Numbered from the stretch's first letter, positions 32,495 to 44,809 are shown. The stretch: 64,000 nucleotides of DNA from Adineta steineri (GCA_905250115.1 CAJNOI010000269.1:1-64000), one strand, 5' to 3'. Numbers and translations are program-made. The notes: a model not told the origin generated them from the letters alone.

Positions 32495-33662
32495 TTAAAA
32501 TTGTACAATTTTCATTTCATTTCTATGACGAAGTTTTTCATAAGCGGTATCAAAAATTGGTTCATTAATTAATCCCATACGATGATAATGTGTTCGAGTA
32601 TGAATATATGGAACAAATTCTTCAAAAGTATCTCTCAATTGTTTAGTTGCTTGTTTTCTTTCTTCTATTAAAGTTTCACTTTCATCACCATGTGCCCATT
32701 TTAATGTCACATTAAGATAATGTCGAGCAGCTTTTCGATGAGCTGCTCGAACAATCTTTCTACCTTGTTTATCAGCACGAAAAGCAGCTAACATATTGTT
32801 ATCTTCAGTTGTTGGTGGAATATATTTATAATCAGGATGTGTACCATGTAATCGTTTAGGTAAATTAGATGGATCAATAAATTCAAATAATTCTTCTTCA
32901 TGTTTAAGAAAATGTATTTTATTTTGAATAACTGGATCAACCCAATGTTTGATAATAGCCCAACAACTATAAAATATTAATGGAGAATGAATAATAAGCG
33001 CAAGACCGAGTGACTCAGGATAATAACTTTCAAATAAATTGATAAAAAATTTGACTAATTGATAATCCATGTTATTCATACCAAAGCCATTCATATCAAG
33101 AATAGCTGTACCAGTTTCAACAGATCCTTTAAGTAATTTTTGATCTGTTTCTACTGTTAAGATACCTAATTTTTCGGTTGCTTCAATAGGAAATTGATCT
33201 TTAATATGATCTTTAACATGAATATAATTTATTGGACGACCTATTTTATCATAACCCATAAAATAAGCTTTGCCACTCATTACTTCTTCTATAAGAAGTT
33301 CATTTTCACCTTTGGCTAATAATTCATCAACACCTCGTTCATGTCTCCAATTAAGAGTATCGATTAATTGTTGAACAGCACCGTCAACATCCCACTTTCT
33401 TGCACGAAGCCAACGAAGCATAAAAATGTCTGGATTATCATAACCAATTGAACGAAATAATGCATCTCCTTCTGGTGAACTAGTAATTTCATCAATAGAT
33501 ATTGATGATTCTTTACTAATCCTCTCTAACAATGTTATCCAACAAGTTTTAAGAGTTTCTGTTTGTGTTTTATCAAGATTATCTAATAGAACAATATTAA
33601 ATTAATCGATTATATTTTATTTTATTTTACTTACACACATGTCCAATATCATTGTGAGTCAT
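32495..33662 (-). CDS. CRAL-TRIO/Sec14-like lipid-transfer protein, copy 2 (complete)
   Basis: Two exons, 33635-33662 (ATG; MTHNDIGHV plus one base) and 32495-33582, joined across a 52-bp GTAAGT-TATTAG intron. The sum of 1116 nt gives 371 residues. Order: CRAL-TRIO N-terminal helical region (FMLRWLRARKWDVDGA) at about 60-75, then the lipid-binding lobe with GKAYFMGYDKIGRPI, ILDMNGFGMNN, YYPESLGLALIIHSP and WVDPVIQNKIHFL, ending FIDPSNLPKRLHGT. A basic C-terminal extension of about 110 residues follows. The lobe's layout looks more like fungal Sec14/Pdr16-type proteins than animal alpha-TTP, a judgement by eye. It would exchange phosphatidylinositol or another lipid between membranes. The continuous frame could begin at an internal TTG at 33532, but the spliced ATG is conserved in copy 1 and preferred. 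Confidence 0.9.
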
Positions 33663-36600
33663 TTTTGTTTTTATTTATAATTATATGAACAATTCGATGA
33701 TGATTTTAACAAACAAAAAATCTATTATTTTGTATCTAAAAAAATTGAAATGAATTGCATATATTGTATAAAATAAATATTTTGAATTAATCTTTGTCTA
33801 AATAAAATAAGAAATGCAAATTGTAATCTATAGATTATTAAGTACGAATCGATATTTTCACGTGAAATTGGTTTTGTCAAATAATGTGATGTCGATTATT
33901 CGTCTTCCTTTTTGTTATATTGTATAGAACAATAAAAAAAGAATCTTGTCATCATGATGTATATATATATATCGTTGCACATTTATCTATTGTAATAAAT
34001 ACATAAAATAAAAATGAGTCAAGAGTAACGTGTGATACAAATGGCCTTGTTTTTTTTTCTTCGTGCACATGGCTTACGTATAAATTATTACTTAGTCGTA
34101 TTTTTATATACACTCGTAGAACGTTCTTTACTTTATTATATTTGATTTCTAAACAAAGAAAATTATTTCATAACTATGATATTGTTTTTTGATGAACACA
34201 TAGACTTTTACTACTATAACTCAACTAAAAAAACAGAATTTACGATATTTAGATTATGTTACTCATATCTATGTATAGCAATGATGATGCTTTATTTTTT
34301 AATTCTTAATGTTAAAAAATGAAAATTTCGTCTGATCCGATATTGAACTGTGTACAATTATATCGATATAAATTTTCCTATTTTTGATGAAACAATAAAA
34401 ATAGGTTGCGTGAACTATTGATATAGTCGCTTATTTTCAATTCATAACCAAATAAAAAGGTGCAGAATAAATCATTCGTCTTTCGAATAAATAATAGAAA
34501 ATAAAAGAGTAAATATGATCTTTATTAAATTATATGAGAATGTAAGTTCTGATATTAACTAATATTTATCTGTTTTAATTTTAATAAAACTTATGTTGAT
34601 AACAGTACTCAATTTTGTTTAATATGTGATTACGAGAGTTTTGATATTCTATAACAAAATACATACTTTTTCAGACCAATTAGAGGCATTTGTTTTTACT
34701 TGTATTCAATCAAGAATTTTTATTAAATTGTCATTTGTAATGTAGAAGAGAAACTTCTGAGAAGTTTTTTTTAAATATATTTATATTATAACAAAATGAA
34801 AAATACACCCACTTAGACATGTTTGAAGAGAAGACTTGCCTGTTCAACATGAATATCTTGATTATTTAGAAGATATTTTAAGCTAGTTAAGTCAATTCTC
34901 TATTCGAGTACAGTATATGAATAATAATTATTATCAAATATTAAATTAATTCTTCTAAGAATATCTTTATTTTTAATTTCACCAATGAATAAATAAGTAA
35001 TTACTTTTATATTTAGTGATAACAAATAAAATATAGTTGCTGTAACTAACATTATCAAGTGACTTTTATCAAAGACATATTAAAAGATCTTTCTTAGACA
35101 ACTTCCTTCAATTTTTACATCTTTTGTAAAAAAAACTATTTTTAGTTTATCTAATGAGTATGACAGGTCGTTCTAATGGGAACATCAGACTATCATTATA
35201 AATGTGACACGATAGTTCATATGAAATGATTATCTTATCAAAGATATTTCTGTTTATCATAAACAATAAAAAAGATTAGCTCTTTGTCCTTATTATACAG
35301 TAAATATCTATACTTTAACTAAATTATAAATGTGATTATGGAATAATTGTATAACTATTATTATCTAGATCATTTTACTGTTGTATTAAAACTACACTTA
35401 TTTTTTTGTAAAGAACATAATTATTTGTCAAACATTTTTGAAAAAATGCTGCTAATTTATCAATCGTTTCAGAGTAATTCTTAATGTAAATTAAACTAAA
35501 ACTCTCTTTCATGAACAATCAAATATTTTTCGTAAATTATTCAATGATGAGTTACAATAATTAGTAAACTATAATATTCACTCTTTAATGGTTTTTCTTT
35601 GATGATTTTTCAGAACATTGTATAAATGTATCAATTATCATTTGTTTTAACAATATGATCTATTCTTCATCTAATTGATAATTATAAGAGACTATGATCA
35701 TCTCAGATAAATATATATGATTTCTTTTCTTTTCGAAAAACTATCGATGCATTTATTCTGGGCTATATTACGTATCAATAAATATGTAGTTGATCATTAA
35801 CGTGACATTGTTTTCTTACGTTTTCTTTGATTTCTTGTCTAACTGAATGATGTCGTTTAGATGTACGATTGTTTTTATTTTGAACATTATAATTTTTAAT
35901 AAATATGATTAATATGAAAGAGATTTTAATGTGAAAAGAATTATTACACAAGAGCACATTGTGTATACGAATAACGTTCATATACACTTAACGAAAGAAC
36001 GAAAAAAGATGCGGTTCGTCGCTACATGTAATACGAGAGAAGAGATATGGATTTGTATATTGAAATAATATTTGTTATTGCCTTAAAAATTAATATAAAG
36101 AACGTTATTGGTTGTATAGTAAGATATGATTGATATTTTATTTAAATCAGAATCGAGAATATTTTGATTTATTTGTTCTCAAAATGATAAAAAGAAAAAT
36201 TTCTGATCAATATTTTTCAGTTGAAGCAAATATTATAGGAGTGAATGTTGGTGCGAATAAAAGAATGAAGAGATACCCATACCCACACCCACATTGTCTC
36301 TAGCACTATACAACATCGATGAGCTTTCCTTCGTATTCTATCTAGTTATTATTTATGATATTTATTTTGTTTCAACACACACGTATACATAGAATCAAAT
36401 AAAAGTGAATTGTTTAGTGTTCTAAACTTTGGCTATGTAACATCGAAGGTATCATAACAAGTACAAAGTTGATGATTTTTTCTAGCGTTGTTTTTGCTGA
36501 AACCTGTAAAAGAAACAAAGATTTTAAACGTAATGATGATCGAGCTTTCATTGTTAGATTAATCATATGTTAATATAGAAAACTCTGTTTCACAACTGCG

Positions 36601-36809
36601 ATACCTTTTTCTGCTTGACATTCATCGTTCAGTAAAACAATCTCATATAATTACTAATTCTATACGAATTTTGTTCTTATAAAATTCTTCGGCAATTGTC
36701 GATGTGAGTAAAAAGTCTTTTATTTTCAAAAAACTATTCCTTCGATAACCGATAAAGGAACAGTTCTATCGAATGAATATAGCCGGCCCTTTACCTTTAT
36801 TGTATGCAC
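33663..36809. other. Intergenic (3.1 kb)
   Basis: No supported gene. The first 30 bp or so are nearly identical to the flank of copy 1, and weaker blocks to about 34050 also align with 1070-1260. A hairpin-forming G-rich/C-rich pair lies at about 36238-36292 (GAGTGAATGTTGGTGCG, then CCCATACCCACACCCACATT). The rest is AT-rich without recognisable features. Confidence 0.5.
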
Positions 36810-39520
36810 TCACTCGATGACTTCAGCTTGAAAATCACCTGATCTTGATCTGGAATAAAATAAAGCAAACGAGAATAAAGTGTAAAGATATCGTCAGAAC
36901 TGTCCTACCCTCGACTTGCAAACTGACGTCTGAGAAGTGTCTTTCGTTTCCACACAATAAAGCCAACACCAATCAAGAAAATGATCACGATCGGAATACT
37001 AATCAGCCATAGTAATGATCGATTTTTCTTTTTTCGAAGAGCTAGTAGAATAACCACACTTAAAAATATTTATTGAGAATAGAAAAGAGAGTGTGGATGT
37101 GGGTGTGAATAGAAAGAATACACACTCATCCACATCTACACGCTCTTTCGTTACTTACGAATTGACATAATGTACTCTTCTGAATGTACGTCTATGTAAC
37201 CTTCTTTTACTGTTGAAAAAAAACATCGATAATCACACCCAGGAGTACCATTGAAAGTTGCTATTAATGTTGTTGTACATTGACTATGAGTTATTTTCAT
37301 GTCCATGCATACAGATGGTTGCGTATGATTTGCTTGGCATACTGATTCAATATGATCGAAGTCGCTTTGGGGAATAACTTCGACACTAATATCAGTAGTG
37401 TTTGACAACCATGTCCGTTTGTAAAGTACTGGTTTTAATGCTAACAAAAAGAAAAAACATAATCAAGAACTGATATACTGTTTAGATGTCTTTACTTGTG
37501 TTGAAATCTATAGCACTATACTTTATCGAACTAAATCCTGCTCTGGAAACAGTTGCCCAACATTTATAGTCGATACCATTCTGTATTGGAGCGATTGTGA
37601 TATGAGTGCAATTCGTACATGCACTATTGATTTTGCCCGTTAGAACGGCACTTGTATTCGTACATGTTTGATTAGATGCAGAACAGTCGATACGAATCTC
37701 GTCGAAAAAATCCCGGGGTCGTGTGAAATAAATCAATGCCACAGTATCGTTTGTCTCGATTAATTCAACACTGAAGTTGGTTGCTTTGTCTATTTCTAAA
37801 ATCCGACAAGATAATATAGTAATGAACTTATGTTAAATAGCTTCAGCTATACAAAACAAACTAGCATTACTTATTAAGTGACTTCGGAAGCTCAATTATA
37901 TGGAGTGGAATCTGCTGTACAAAAGCGCATTTCATTGCTTAAATAAACACTTTAAACCTGGTCTTACTTGTGGTGATAGGGACAGGCAGCACTTCTTCTG
38001 GAAATGTGCTGTTCGAAGTCTGTGCTCCATCATATTTTGGGATGGAAGATCGAATGACTTGAAAATTATAATGAACAGCTGGTCCTACCGAACATGTAAA
38101 TGTACAATTCTCTGGAAGAGATTTCCTTTCAGTCTCGGCACCCAGTCCGCATCGAAAATAGAGATGTGCCATTTCTGCTACTTGATTGCATCCCTCTACA
38201 ACAATCGTCGTTAAAGTAATGTTTTCATCGACTGTTTGTTGGACTTTTGGTAGGTTTTTTAAAGAGAGTGGCTCGAGCGATACAGTAAATGTTTCATTAA
38301 CAACATTTGTTTTGTGATCATTCATACTACCAAATGAAAACGGCCATTTCTGACCAGCATGATTGGTAATATTAATACATGTAACTATAACATTAGTCTT
38401 CTCAATCCTCGGTAAATAAGTCAAATCTATTTTGCATTGTGTTGCGATATTGCCATCTTTAAATACAGCTAACTTAGCAGAATTTGCAATTAAACAATTG
38501 TATGAAATGTTGAACATGAATATACTCGATGCCCGATTCATCACTTTCGTAGCAGTCGAGTGAACATTCTGGCAAGGTTTACCTATAACATAAAAATATC
38601 AAAAGTATTAGTTCGCGTTGATATCAATACAACAATATGGGAATGTTGTTTACTAGTTCGATCAACTCCAGTCGTATCTTACCTATACGAATAGTTTCGA
38701 AGCGTCGTTCTTCTGGGAATGTACCGTTGGCAATTTCCTTTCCATTATATATTGGTATAGGAATACGAATCAATGATATATTGTAAGTGGAATCTGGTTT
38801 CACTGGACATGTAACTTGGCAAGTGTCAGTAACTGGTTTCTTTACATCATCATCGCTCGAACATTGAAAATTAAGATTTTTAATTTCTGAAATATGAGAA
38901 CAATCGGGTATAACGATTGACGCCGATGTGATTTCCTCATTAAGTGTAATATCAAAACTAGGTAGCTTCGTCAAAAGTAATGGATCAAGTGTGACAGTAA
39001 ATGTTTCATTGCCAATAGTTGGATTAACTCCAGATTTGTTACCCAATACAAATTTCCAATTTTTTCCAGCATAGCCCATAATAAGATTGCATGTGATTTC
39101 AAGTTTGGTTTTCTCCCTGCCGCCAGTTGCCGCTACTTTTCTCAATGTGCATTGTGATACAATTTTATCATCTTTAAATATTGCCAATGTATTAGCATGA
39201 TTTGTAATATTACAGTCGTAGGAAATCTGGCACTTGAACGTGTTTGGTGTACGACTAATAATATTGATATCAATGGACTGATCACCATCACAAACTTTAG
39301 CTGTAACAAAGAATACTTGAAATATGACTCAATTTTGTTAGGATCAAAATATATTTACCAGTTTCTGTAGCTCTTGCCGTCTGATCAATGATTTCACAAT
39401 GAACGTTTGTAGCAATCTACTTGTTTAAAAAAACAAATAATTTATCCATTCAAATATATAGATTACACTCACCACTATCAAACAAAACGGCAGTAAATAC
39501 CAACAGTAATTGAATTTCAT
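36810..39520 (-). CDS. Eight-exon single-pass receptor-like membrane protein with repeated extracellular domains
   Basis: Exons on the minus strand: 39473-39520, 39359-39416, 38683-39300, 37968-38582, 37496-37795, 37159-37440, 36909-37041 and 36810-36849. All junctions are GT-AG with consistent phase; the sum is 2094 nt, 697 residues. Exon 1 is a signal peptide (MKFNYCWYLLPFCLIV). Exons 3 and 4 (618 and 615 nt) encode paralogous modules of about 205 residues sharing ISYDCNI/ISYNCLI, AIFKDD/AVFKDG, NETFTVTLDPL/NETFTVSLEPL and NGTFPEE/NSTFPEE, with paired Cys and many N-glycosylation sites. Exons 5 and 6 are shorter Cys-containing modules resembling Ig/fibronectin-like domains. Exon 7 carries the TM helix (WLISIPIVIIFLIGVGFIVW) and a basic stop-transfer; exon 8 ends DFQAEVIE. 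Exons 3 to 6 begin and end in phase 1. The family is not recognised; a surface recognition or adhesion role is inferred. Confidence 0.8.
37085..37145. repeat. TGTGGG-type hairpin inside an intron
   Basis: GAGTGTGGATGTGGGTGTGA is followed, after about 12 bp, by CACTCATCCACATCTACACG: an imperfect inverted repeat of about 22-bp arms. It sits wholly within the intron 37042-37158 of the receptor gene, which is about twice the usual intron length here. It looks like a small insertion tolerated by splicing. Confidence 0.6.
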
Positions 39521-41167
39521 CACTCGTAAAAATCGAACGGGTTGTTGTTGTGTAGTTTATAACTGCAAAATAATCAATATCACGATATAAAACTAATTGC
39601 ATTCAAATACTTTTTACTCATGCCATACAACAAAAAAGATTTCACTCCATTCAATCCGTCATACTATTACTACTGATTAAACTATATACTGTGTTCTGTT
39701 CTTTTCCCTGACCAGAGAAAAAAAACGTTCTACAAGTACGGTATCAAAAAGAACAAGGTGTTTCTTTTATCAAACTTTCTACTCTCATATTTACACACGA
39801 CACGATAGAAGACGCTGAAAATGCTTCATTGGATATCTAAGAACGATTGTTACAGTTAACAGAATAGTTACTTTACTCAATAAATATAAATTCTCGCAGC
39901 TCGGCAAGCAAACATATCAGAGACCTGGTTTCGATACATATTCATCTATCGAAGCTTTTTATTCACTCGATCGATGCCTTCGATTGTATGGTGTATTAAT
40001 GAAAGAGAGAGGAGCCTAGCATCTGAAAAGATTCCCATGTAATCGATGAAATAAAAAAACGACACTCCAATACAACTTACAAATGAAAAATTATTATTTT
40101 ATTAAATCGATTCTAAGTTGCACGAGAGATAAGAAGGAAAAAAATAATTTACATTGAAACATTATAACACATTTAAGACGATTATAGTACTGATTCGTGT
40201 GTGGCATGTTAACTTTTCTACTTTTGCAGCTGCACTTTTAGAGGCCGATTCTCTAGTTAACTCGTAAACTAATAAATGAGATAAAATTTATTTGCTTTTT
40301 TTTACACTTATAGAACGATTTTTTCTAAGTGATAATTTGACTTGAGATAAATCGTAGATATTTCAATTTCAATACGTAGAATGGAGGATGAAAGATAAAT
40401 ATAATTCCTACGTCCGTCGATCAAGATGGCAGTATACACATAAAATAATACACAAATAATATAAAGGCTTCAACATTGTTCGTTCATTTCACTAGATCAG
40501 TTGTTGTCAAAAACTATACTTCTATTATTGCATAAGTCAGGCAATATTTACTCAAATGTTCGATTTTTTGAATCTTGCAAACACGTCAACAATAAAGAAA
40601 CCAAAAGTACATCATTCCCAAGAGACTTTATAGCTTAGATTAATTTTATTTATCATAAACATGAGCAAGAGATTCCCTTATTTTTCAACTTTATCAGACT
40701 GATGATCGGTTTTGTCACCATAGTATCCACACCTACTCACACTCTCTTAAATCACATAAATGTTTCTTATTTTATTTTTAAGAACAAAAAATATTTTCCC
40801 GCAGTCACATCTATTCTAAATAATTTAATTTGAAAATATTGGAAAAATAGATTTTAGAATTGATTTCATGATGAAATTTAATCATTTTTATTAAGTATTT
40901 ATTAACTTTAATTAATTAGAATCGAATAAGAAACAATTCATTCAATTATTTCTTCACTTATTCTAATAGCAGTTTTCCTTAACAAATTCTACTTTGAAAG
41001 ATGATTATGGATTAAGGAATAATAAAAGTAAAATCGATACCTGGAAATTGTTTTCCTTTTTATCCAAATATCAAATTAAATTAAATTTTTAAAAAGGAAA
41101 AAACAAAAAGATTTTTCTTCTTTCTTTTATTTTTATTTCTCGATTTTTATTCAAAAAAACATTTCGC
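39521..41167. other. Intergenic
   Basis: About 1.6 kb between the receptor 5' end and the NHL gene. No supported gene or RNA. A C-rich word (TATCCACACCTACTCACACTC) at about 40723-40743 belongs to the CCCACA-like island class but lacks an obvious partner. Confidence 0.45.
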
Positions 41168-42856
41168 TCACAAAATTATTTCAAATTTTTGAATTCGATG
41201 ATTTAAATTATCAACAACATAGAGTTTTCCTTCATCATCAAAAGATAAACCAATGGGACCATTCAATTGATCTGATTGATATCCTCTTCCATTTCCACCA
41301 ACAACAATTTCACCTTCTTCTTTTCCTTTACACCAACGCATTACTCGATCATTCTCAAAATCTGCCACATAGATTTGACCTAAATCATCAACAATTACTC
41401 CTTGAGGCCCAAATAATTGATTGAGATTTTCTCCTTTACCATTTCCACCAGCCATAATTCTTCCTTCTTTTACTTCTTTTCTCCATTTCATCACACGATG
41501 ATTGCTGCTATCTGATACATAAATTGATTGATCTTCATCAACAAAGATAAAATTAGGAAAATCAAGTTGATTGAGTTGATTTCCTTTGCCATTTCCACCA
41601 GCCACTACAATTCCTTCATTGTTATATTCTTCCATTTTCCATCGTCTCACTTCATTCTTCACACAATCAGAAACATAAAGAAATCCATATTTATCCATTG
41701 TCAAGCCACAACAGTCAATATTTTCAATGAGAATTTGTTGATTTTGATTAAACCATTGAATCACTCGTCTATTCCCTTTATCAGCAATGATAATCGAATT
41801 ATTTTGTTGATCAACAATCACATCTGTTGGTCGATCCAATTGATTCATTCGATCTCCTTGTCCATTTCCACCTGTGATAATTTGTCCTTCTTTTGCATTG
41901 TATTTCCACTCAACAATACGACTATTCCAATAATCAGCAATAAAAATATTTTTCTTTTTATCAATAAAGATTCCGCGAGGGGAATTGAGTTGATCTAATT
42001 CGTGTCCTTGTCCATTTCCACCAACCACAGTGATGGCATTTTGTTTCCATTTGTTGAATTTTGATTCTAGAAAACGATGAAAACAGAACATTTTAATAAA
42101 AAAAAGAAAAGTTGTTTTTCATCGAAGAAAAAAAGAAAAGATTAATTTTGAATGAAACTTTGATTTTAGTTTTTAATTAAATATTATTTTTTCTCTTTTA
42201 CTTATGAATAAATTGTATTTTCTATTTCTACTAATACTATTCTAATTGATTTAATTAATGAATAAACCAAATATAATCTCAAATGTTTTTTTCTCATCTT
42301 CAGTAGAATTTTTCTTTTAGAAATTCTTTATTAAAAACTTACTTTTTGATAAAATAATAGAAATCTCATTAATAAATGATTGTGAATCTTGTTGAATCGA
42401 AATCTTTGATGAATTATTTAATTCTTCTGTAATTTCTCTTAATTGATTTCTTAAATAATTTAAATTTATTTCATTAAAGTCATTTTCTTGATGAATGTGT
42501 TTTATTTGTTCATTTAAATCATTAAATTTATTTTCAAGATCATTAAAGAATATTGGTAAATATTCAATAACAATTTTTCGACATTCTTGTGCTTTTTCTT
42601 GAATTATTTCAATTGAATTTCTTTCCCATTGATCGATTTGATTTATTAATAAATCATTTTGTGGATTTTGTTTTTATTGATTAATTTTTTGTTTAAATTG
42701 ATTATATTCATTAGTAATATCATTTAATTCTTTATTTAATATTTGTTGATGTTGTGTTAAATGTATTAAACAAAATTCTTTTAAACATCCTTTACAAGGA
42801 TATGTGATTTTTCCTTATTACATGTAAAACATTGTTTTATTGTTTCCTATTGCCAT
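41168..42856 (-). pseudogene. NHL-repeat propeller protein with B-box/coiled-coil N-terminus, first exon disrupted
   Basis: Exon 2 (41168-42066) encodes an intact NHL beta propeller: five repeats of VVGGNGQG-x-x-L-D-Q-L-x-x-P-x-G-I-x-x-D type with IADYWNSRIV, IADKGNRRVI, VSDSSNHRVM, VADFENDRVM and VVDNLNHRIQ strands, plus one degenerate blade (CCGLTMDKYGFLYVSDC), six in all. Exon 1 (42343-42856) joins through a 276-bp intron with matching phase. It encodes a B-box-like zinc region (QCFTCNKEK, then CKGCLKEFC) and a long coiled coil (QWERNSIEIIQEKAQECRK). Exon 1 has three lesions: a frame break between ATG 42854-42856 and the Cys region, another near 42808-42813 in an A run, and an in-frame TAA at 42673-42675. 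Related TRIM-NHL-like proteins act as scaffolds. If the lesions are real this is a pseudogene with an intact propeller exon. The MFCFHRF start visible in the open frame is intronic. Confidence 0.7.
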
Positions 42857-44311
42857 GTCTTTGAATAGAAGTCTATAGAAAAAATGAATAATCTCCTTAT
42901 CTACTTTTATAGTTCGAAACTTAATAATTCAATGAAAATAAAAGCATTACTTGGTAGTAAAATAAATCGAACAAGAAAACTGATGTTAATATCTTGAGAG
43001 CGCAATGGTAGTATAATAAAAAAAAAAAGGTGGTCACATCTGCACTCACCTTGAATGAAGGAAGTGAAACTTAACTATGTACTTTTCTATTTTTGAGATA
43101 AGAAAAACCAACATTTTATGCAATCAGTTTTTTACTGTCTCGAACAAAATCAGGTTTTTTTTACATAAAGAAGAAGAAATCTCTTTTTATTATTTGATAT
43201 CCTTTTGACAAGAATAACAAATACACGACAAAATTCAGTATAAAATATTTTTACAATCTACAAAAGATAATTGATTTTATAGTTACATCTTATGTTTTCA
43301 TCAAAAGTAAACTATTATTCATATAAAACATTTCCTTTTATTTAATCTATAAAATAAATTATTGAATTTTTTCATACGAAGATTTGTAGTCTATTTCATC
43401 ATTTAATACTGCAGATTATATAATGAAAAGATAAGTTTTGAAATATTATCACAACACAAACATTAAAAATTGTGAGTTGTAAGAATAAAGGACTTTTATT
43501 GATAACCGCTAGATGAGAACACTAGAGTAACACTGTTACTTTCAATATATTTACTTTAAATATGCTAATATCGTTTTTTTCTCTCCAGTATATTGATATT
43601 TGAGATCTTCAATCAAAATGATTGTCATACAAAAATATTTTATTTAAATAAAATGAAATTATTTGTCAATGAAAACTTTTCTCTAAACATTTGAAAAATA
43701 CTTTGAATGATATTAATGATCAATATAATCATACTGAATTAAAATTTTCAATTTCTGCATTAAATATTAATGAATATGATTTAATTTTAGTTTTGAATGA
43801 AATTGTTAATTTAGTATTATAAATAAATGTGGAAACTTCGGATTTTATCCGAGAGTTATGTGTACTACAAAAAGTGTACATGAAAATCATTGGGAAATAT
43901 CAGTATGTTTGCAATAATTCGAGAATGGCTCGTCCAATTAGGTTCAACTCGATCGAGATGTTGATGACACTGAATTATGTAGAAAGTTTCATCTAAATCT
44001 ATCTCTTCTTTCGAAAGTTACCATGTAAACGGACGGACGAACACACTGACCGATTCTAGTAGTGTACTCACTTTTTGAGTACACAAAAACGTAAAGGCTA
44101 GATTGAAATATTGAATTCAACTGGTTGAATCGAACATCATATTTTCTGTATGAATGAATACAAATATTATGATTATCTCTTATCTTATTGATAGAGATTT
44201 TCAATAGTTGCATCCAATATTATATTATAATTTGGTTAGTATAAAGAACACTATCTAATTTTTGTTAGTCGAATATATTATGTTAGTTTTATCAAGTTTA
44301 TATTAATTGTT
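42857..44311. other. Intergenic with coding relic and repeat relic
   Basis: About 43675-43822 (plus strand) reads KLFSKHLKNTLNDINDQYNH and on to NEIVNLVL-stop with codon use like real genes, but no start or splice acceptor is seen; it may be a 3' gene relic. 43840-44100 is somewhat GC-richer, with CGGACGGACGAACAC and a perfect 9-bp stem hairpin GTGTACTCA/TGAGTACAC at 44062-44084, probably a decayed repeat. The rest is AT-rich. Confidence 0.4.
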
Positions 44312-44809
44312 TCAAATAATCATGGTGATAATAATGCCACAACACATTGCGACAAGATTCCAAGCTAAATATGGCATTGCCATTGCTGCAGATGCTCGAG
44401 GCAATACTTTAATAATGATAAAAGTATGTGTTGTTGTTGTTGTAGTTGTTGTAGTTGTTGTTATTGGAGTTCCTGTAAAAACAAAGGATGTACATCAACA
44501 ATACAAGAAGTTTATTGTAACAAAAGTAACTTTCTCTTGATGTTGATTTTTATTTGAGTGGTATTATATTATCGATATATATTCACCTTTTTTTGTTGCA
44601 TATTTGATAATCAAAATGAACATGAGAATCAAAAGAATAAGAACTATGAGAGAAACAATTACTGTAATAATAGTCTTAATTGGACTGTTATTTTTTGGAG
44701 GAGGATCATCTTTTGGATCCGATTCTGGGACATAATTTGTTGAGATAGTAGTAGTAGAACTAGTTAATGGGGCAGATTCTTGTTGTTTTTCGGAATTAGC
44801 TGTATCCAT
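44312..44809 (-). CDS. Small two-TM membrane protein with poly-Thr tract
   Basis: Two exons, 44587-44809 (ATG, MDTANSEKQQ) and 44312-44472, with a 114-bp intron (GTGAAT to TTTACAG). They total 384 nt, 127 residues. The N-terminal 43 residues are Ser/Thr/Pro-rich (YVPESDPKDDPPPKNNSP). TM1 is about 46-69 (TIITVIVSLIVLILLILMF). After KYATKKG comes a tract of 11 Thr encoded by the complement of a (TTG)n-rich microsatellite. Then follow RASAAMAMPYLAWN and a second hydrophobic segment ending GIIITMII-stop. The C-terminal segment loosely recalls the last helix of CD225/dispanin proteins; the first does not, so no family is claimed. A plus-strand open frame over exon 2 (44307-44540, poly-Val) is the less likely reading. 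The model rests on splice phase and hydrophobicity only. Confidence 0.5.

Noticed and set aside
41528..41998. 156-codon plus-strand open frame
   Set aside because: Antisense shadow of the NHL propeller exon.
42996..43040. GAGCGCAATGGTAGTATA resembles a tRNA D-arm
   Set aside because: Followed by a long A run; no anticodon or T arm, so coincidence.
44307..44540. 77-codon plus-strand frame with a poly-Val run
   Set aside because: The minus-strand spliced model explains the same bases with two hydrophobic segments and consistent phase; poly-Val is microsatellite translation.
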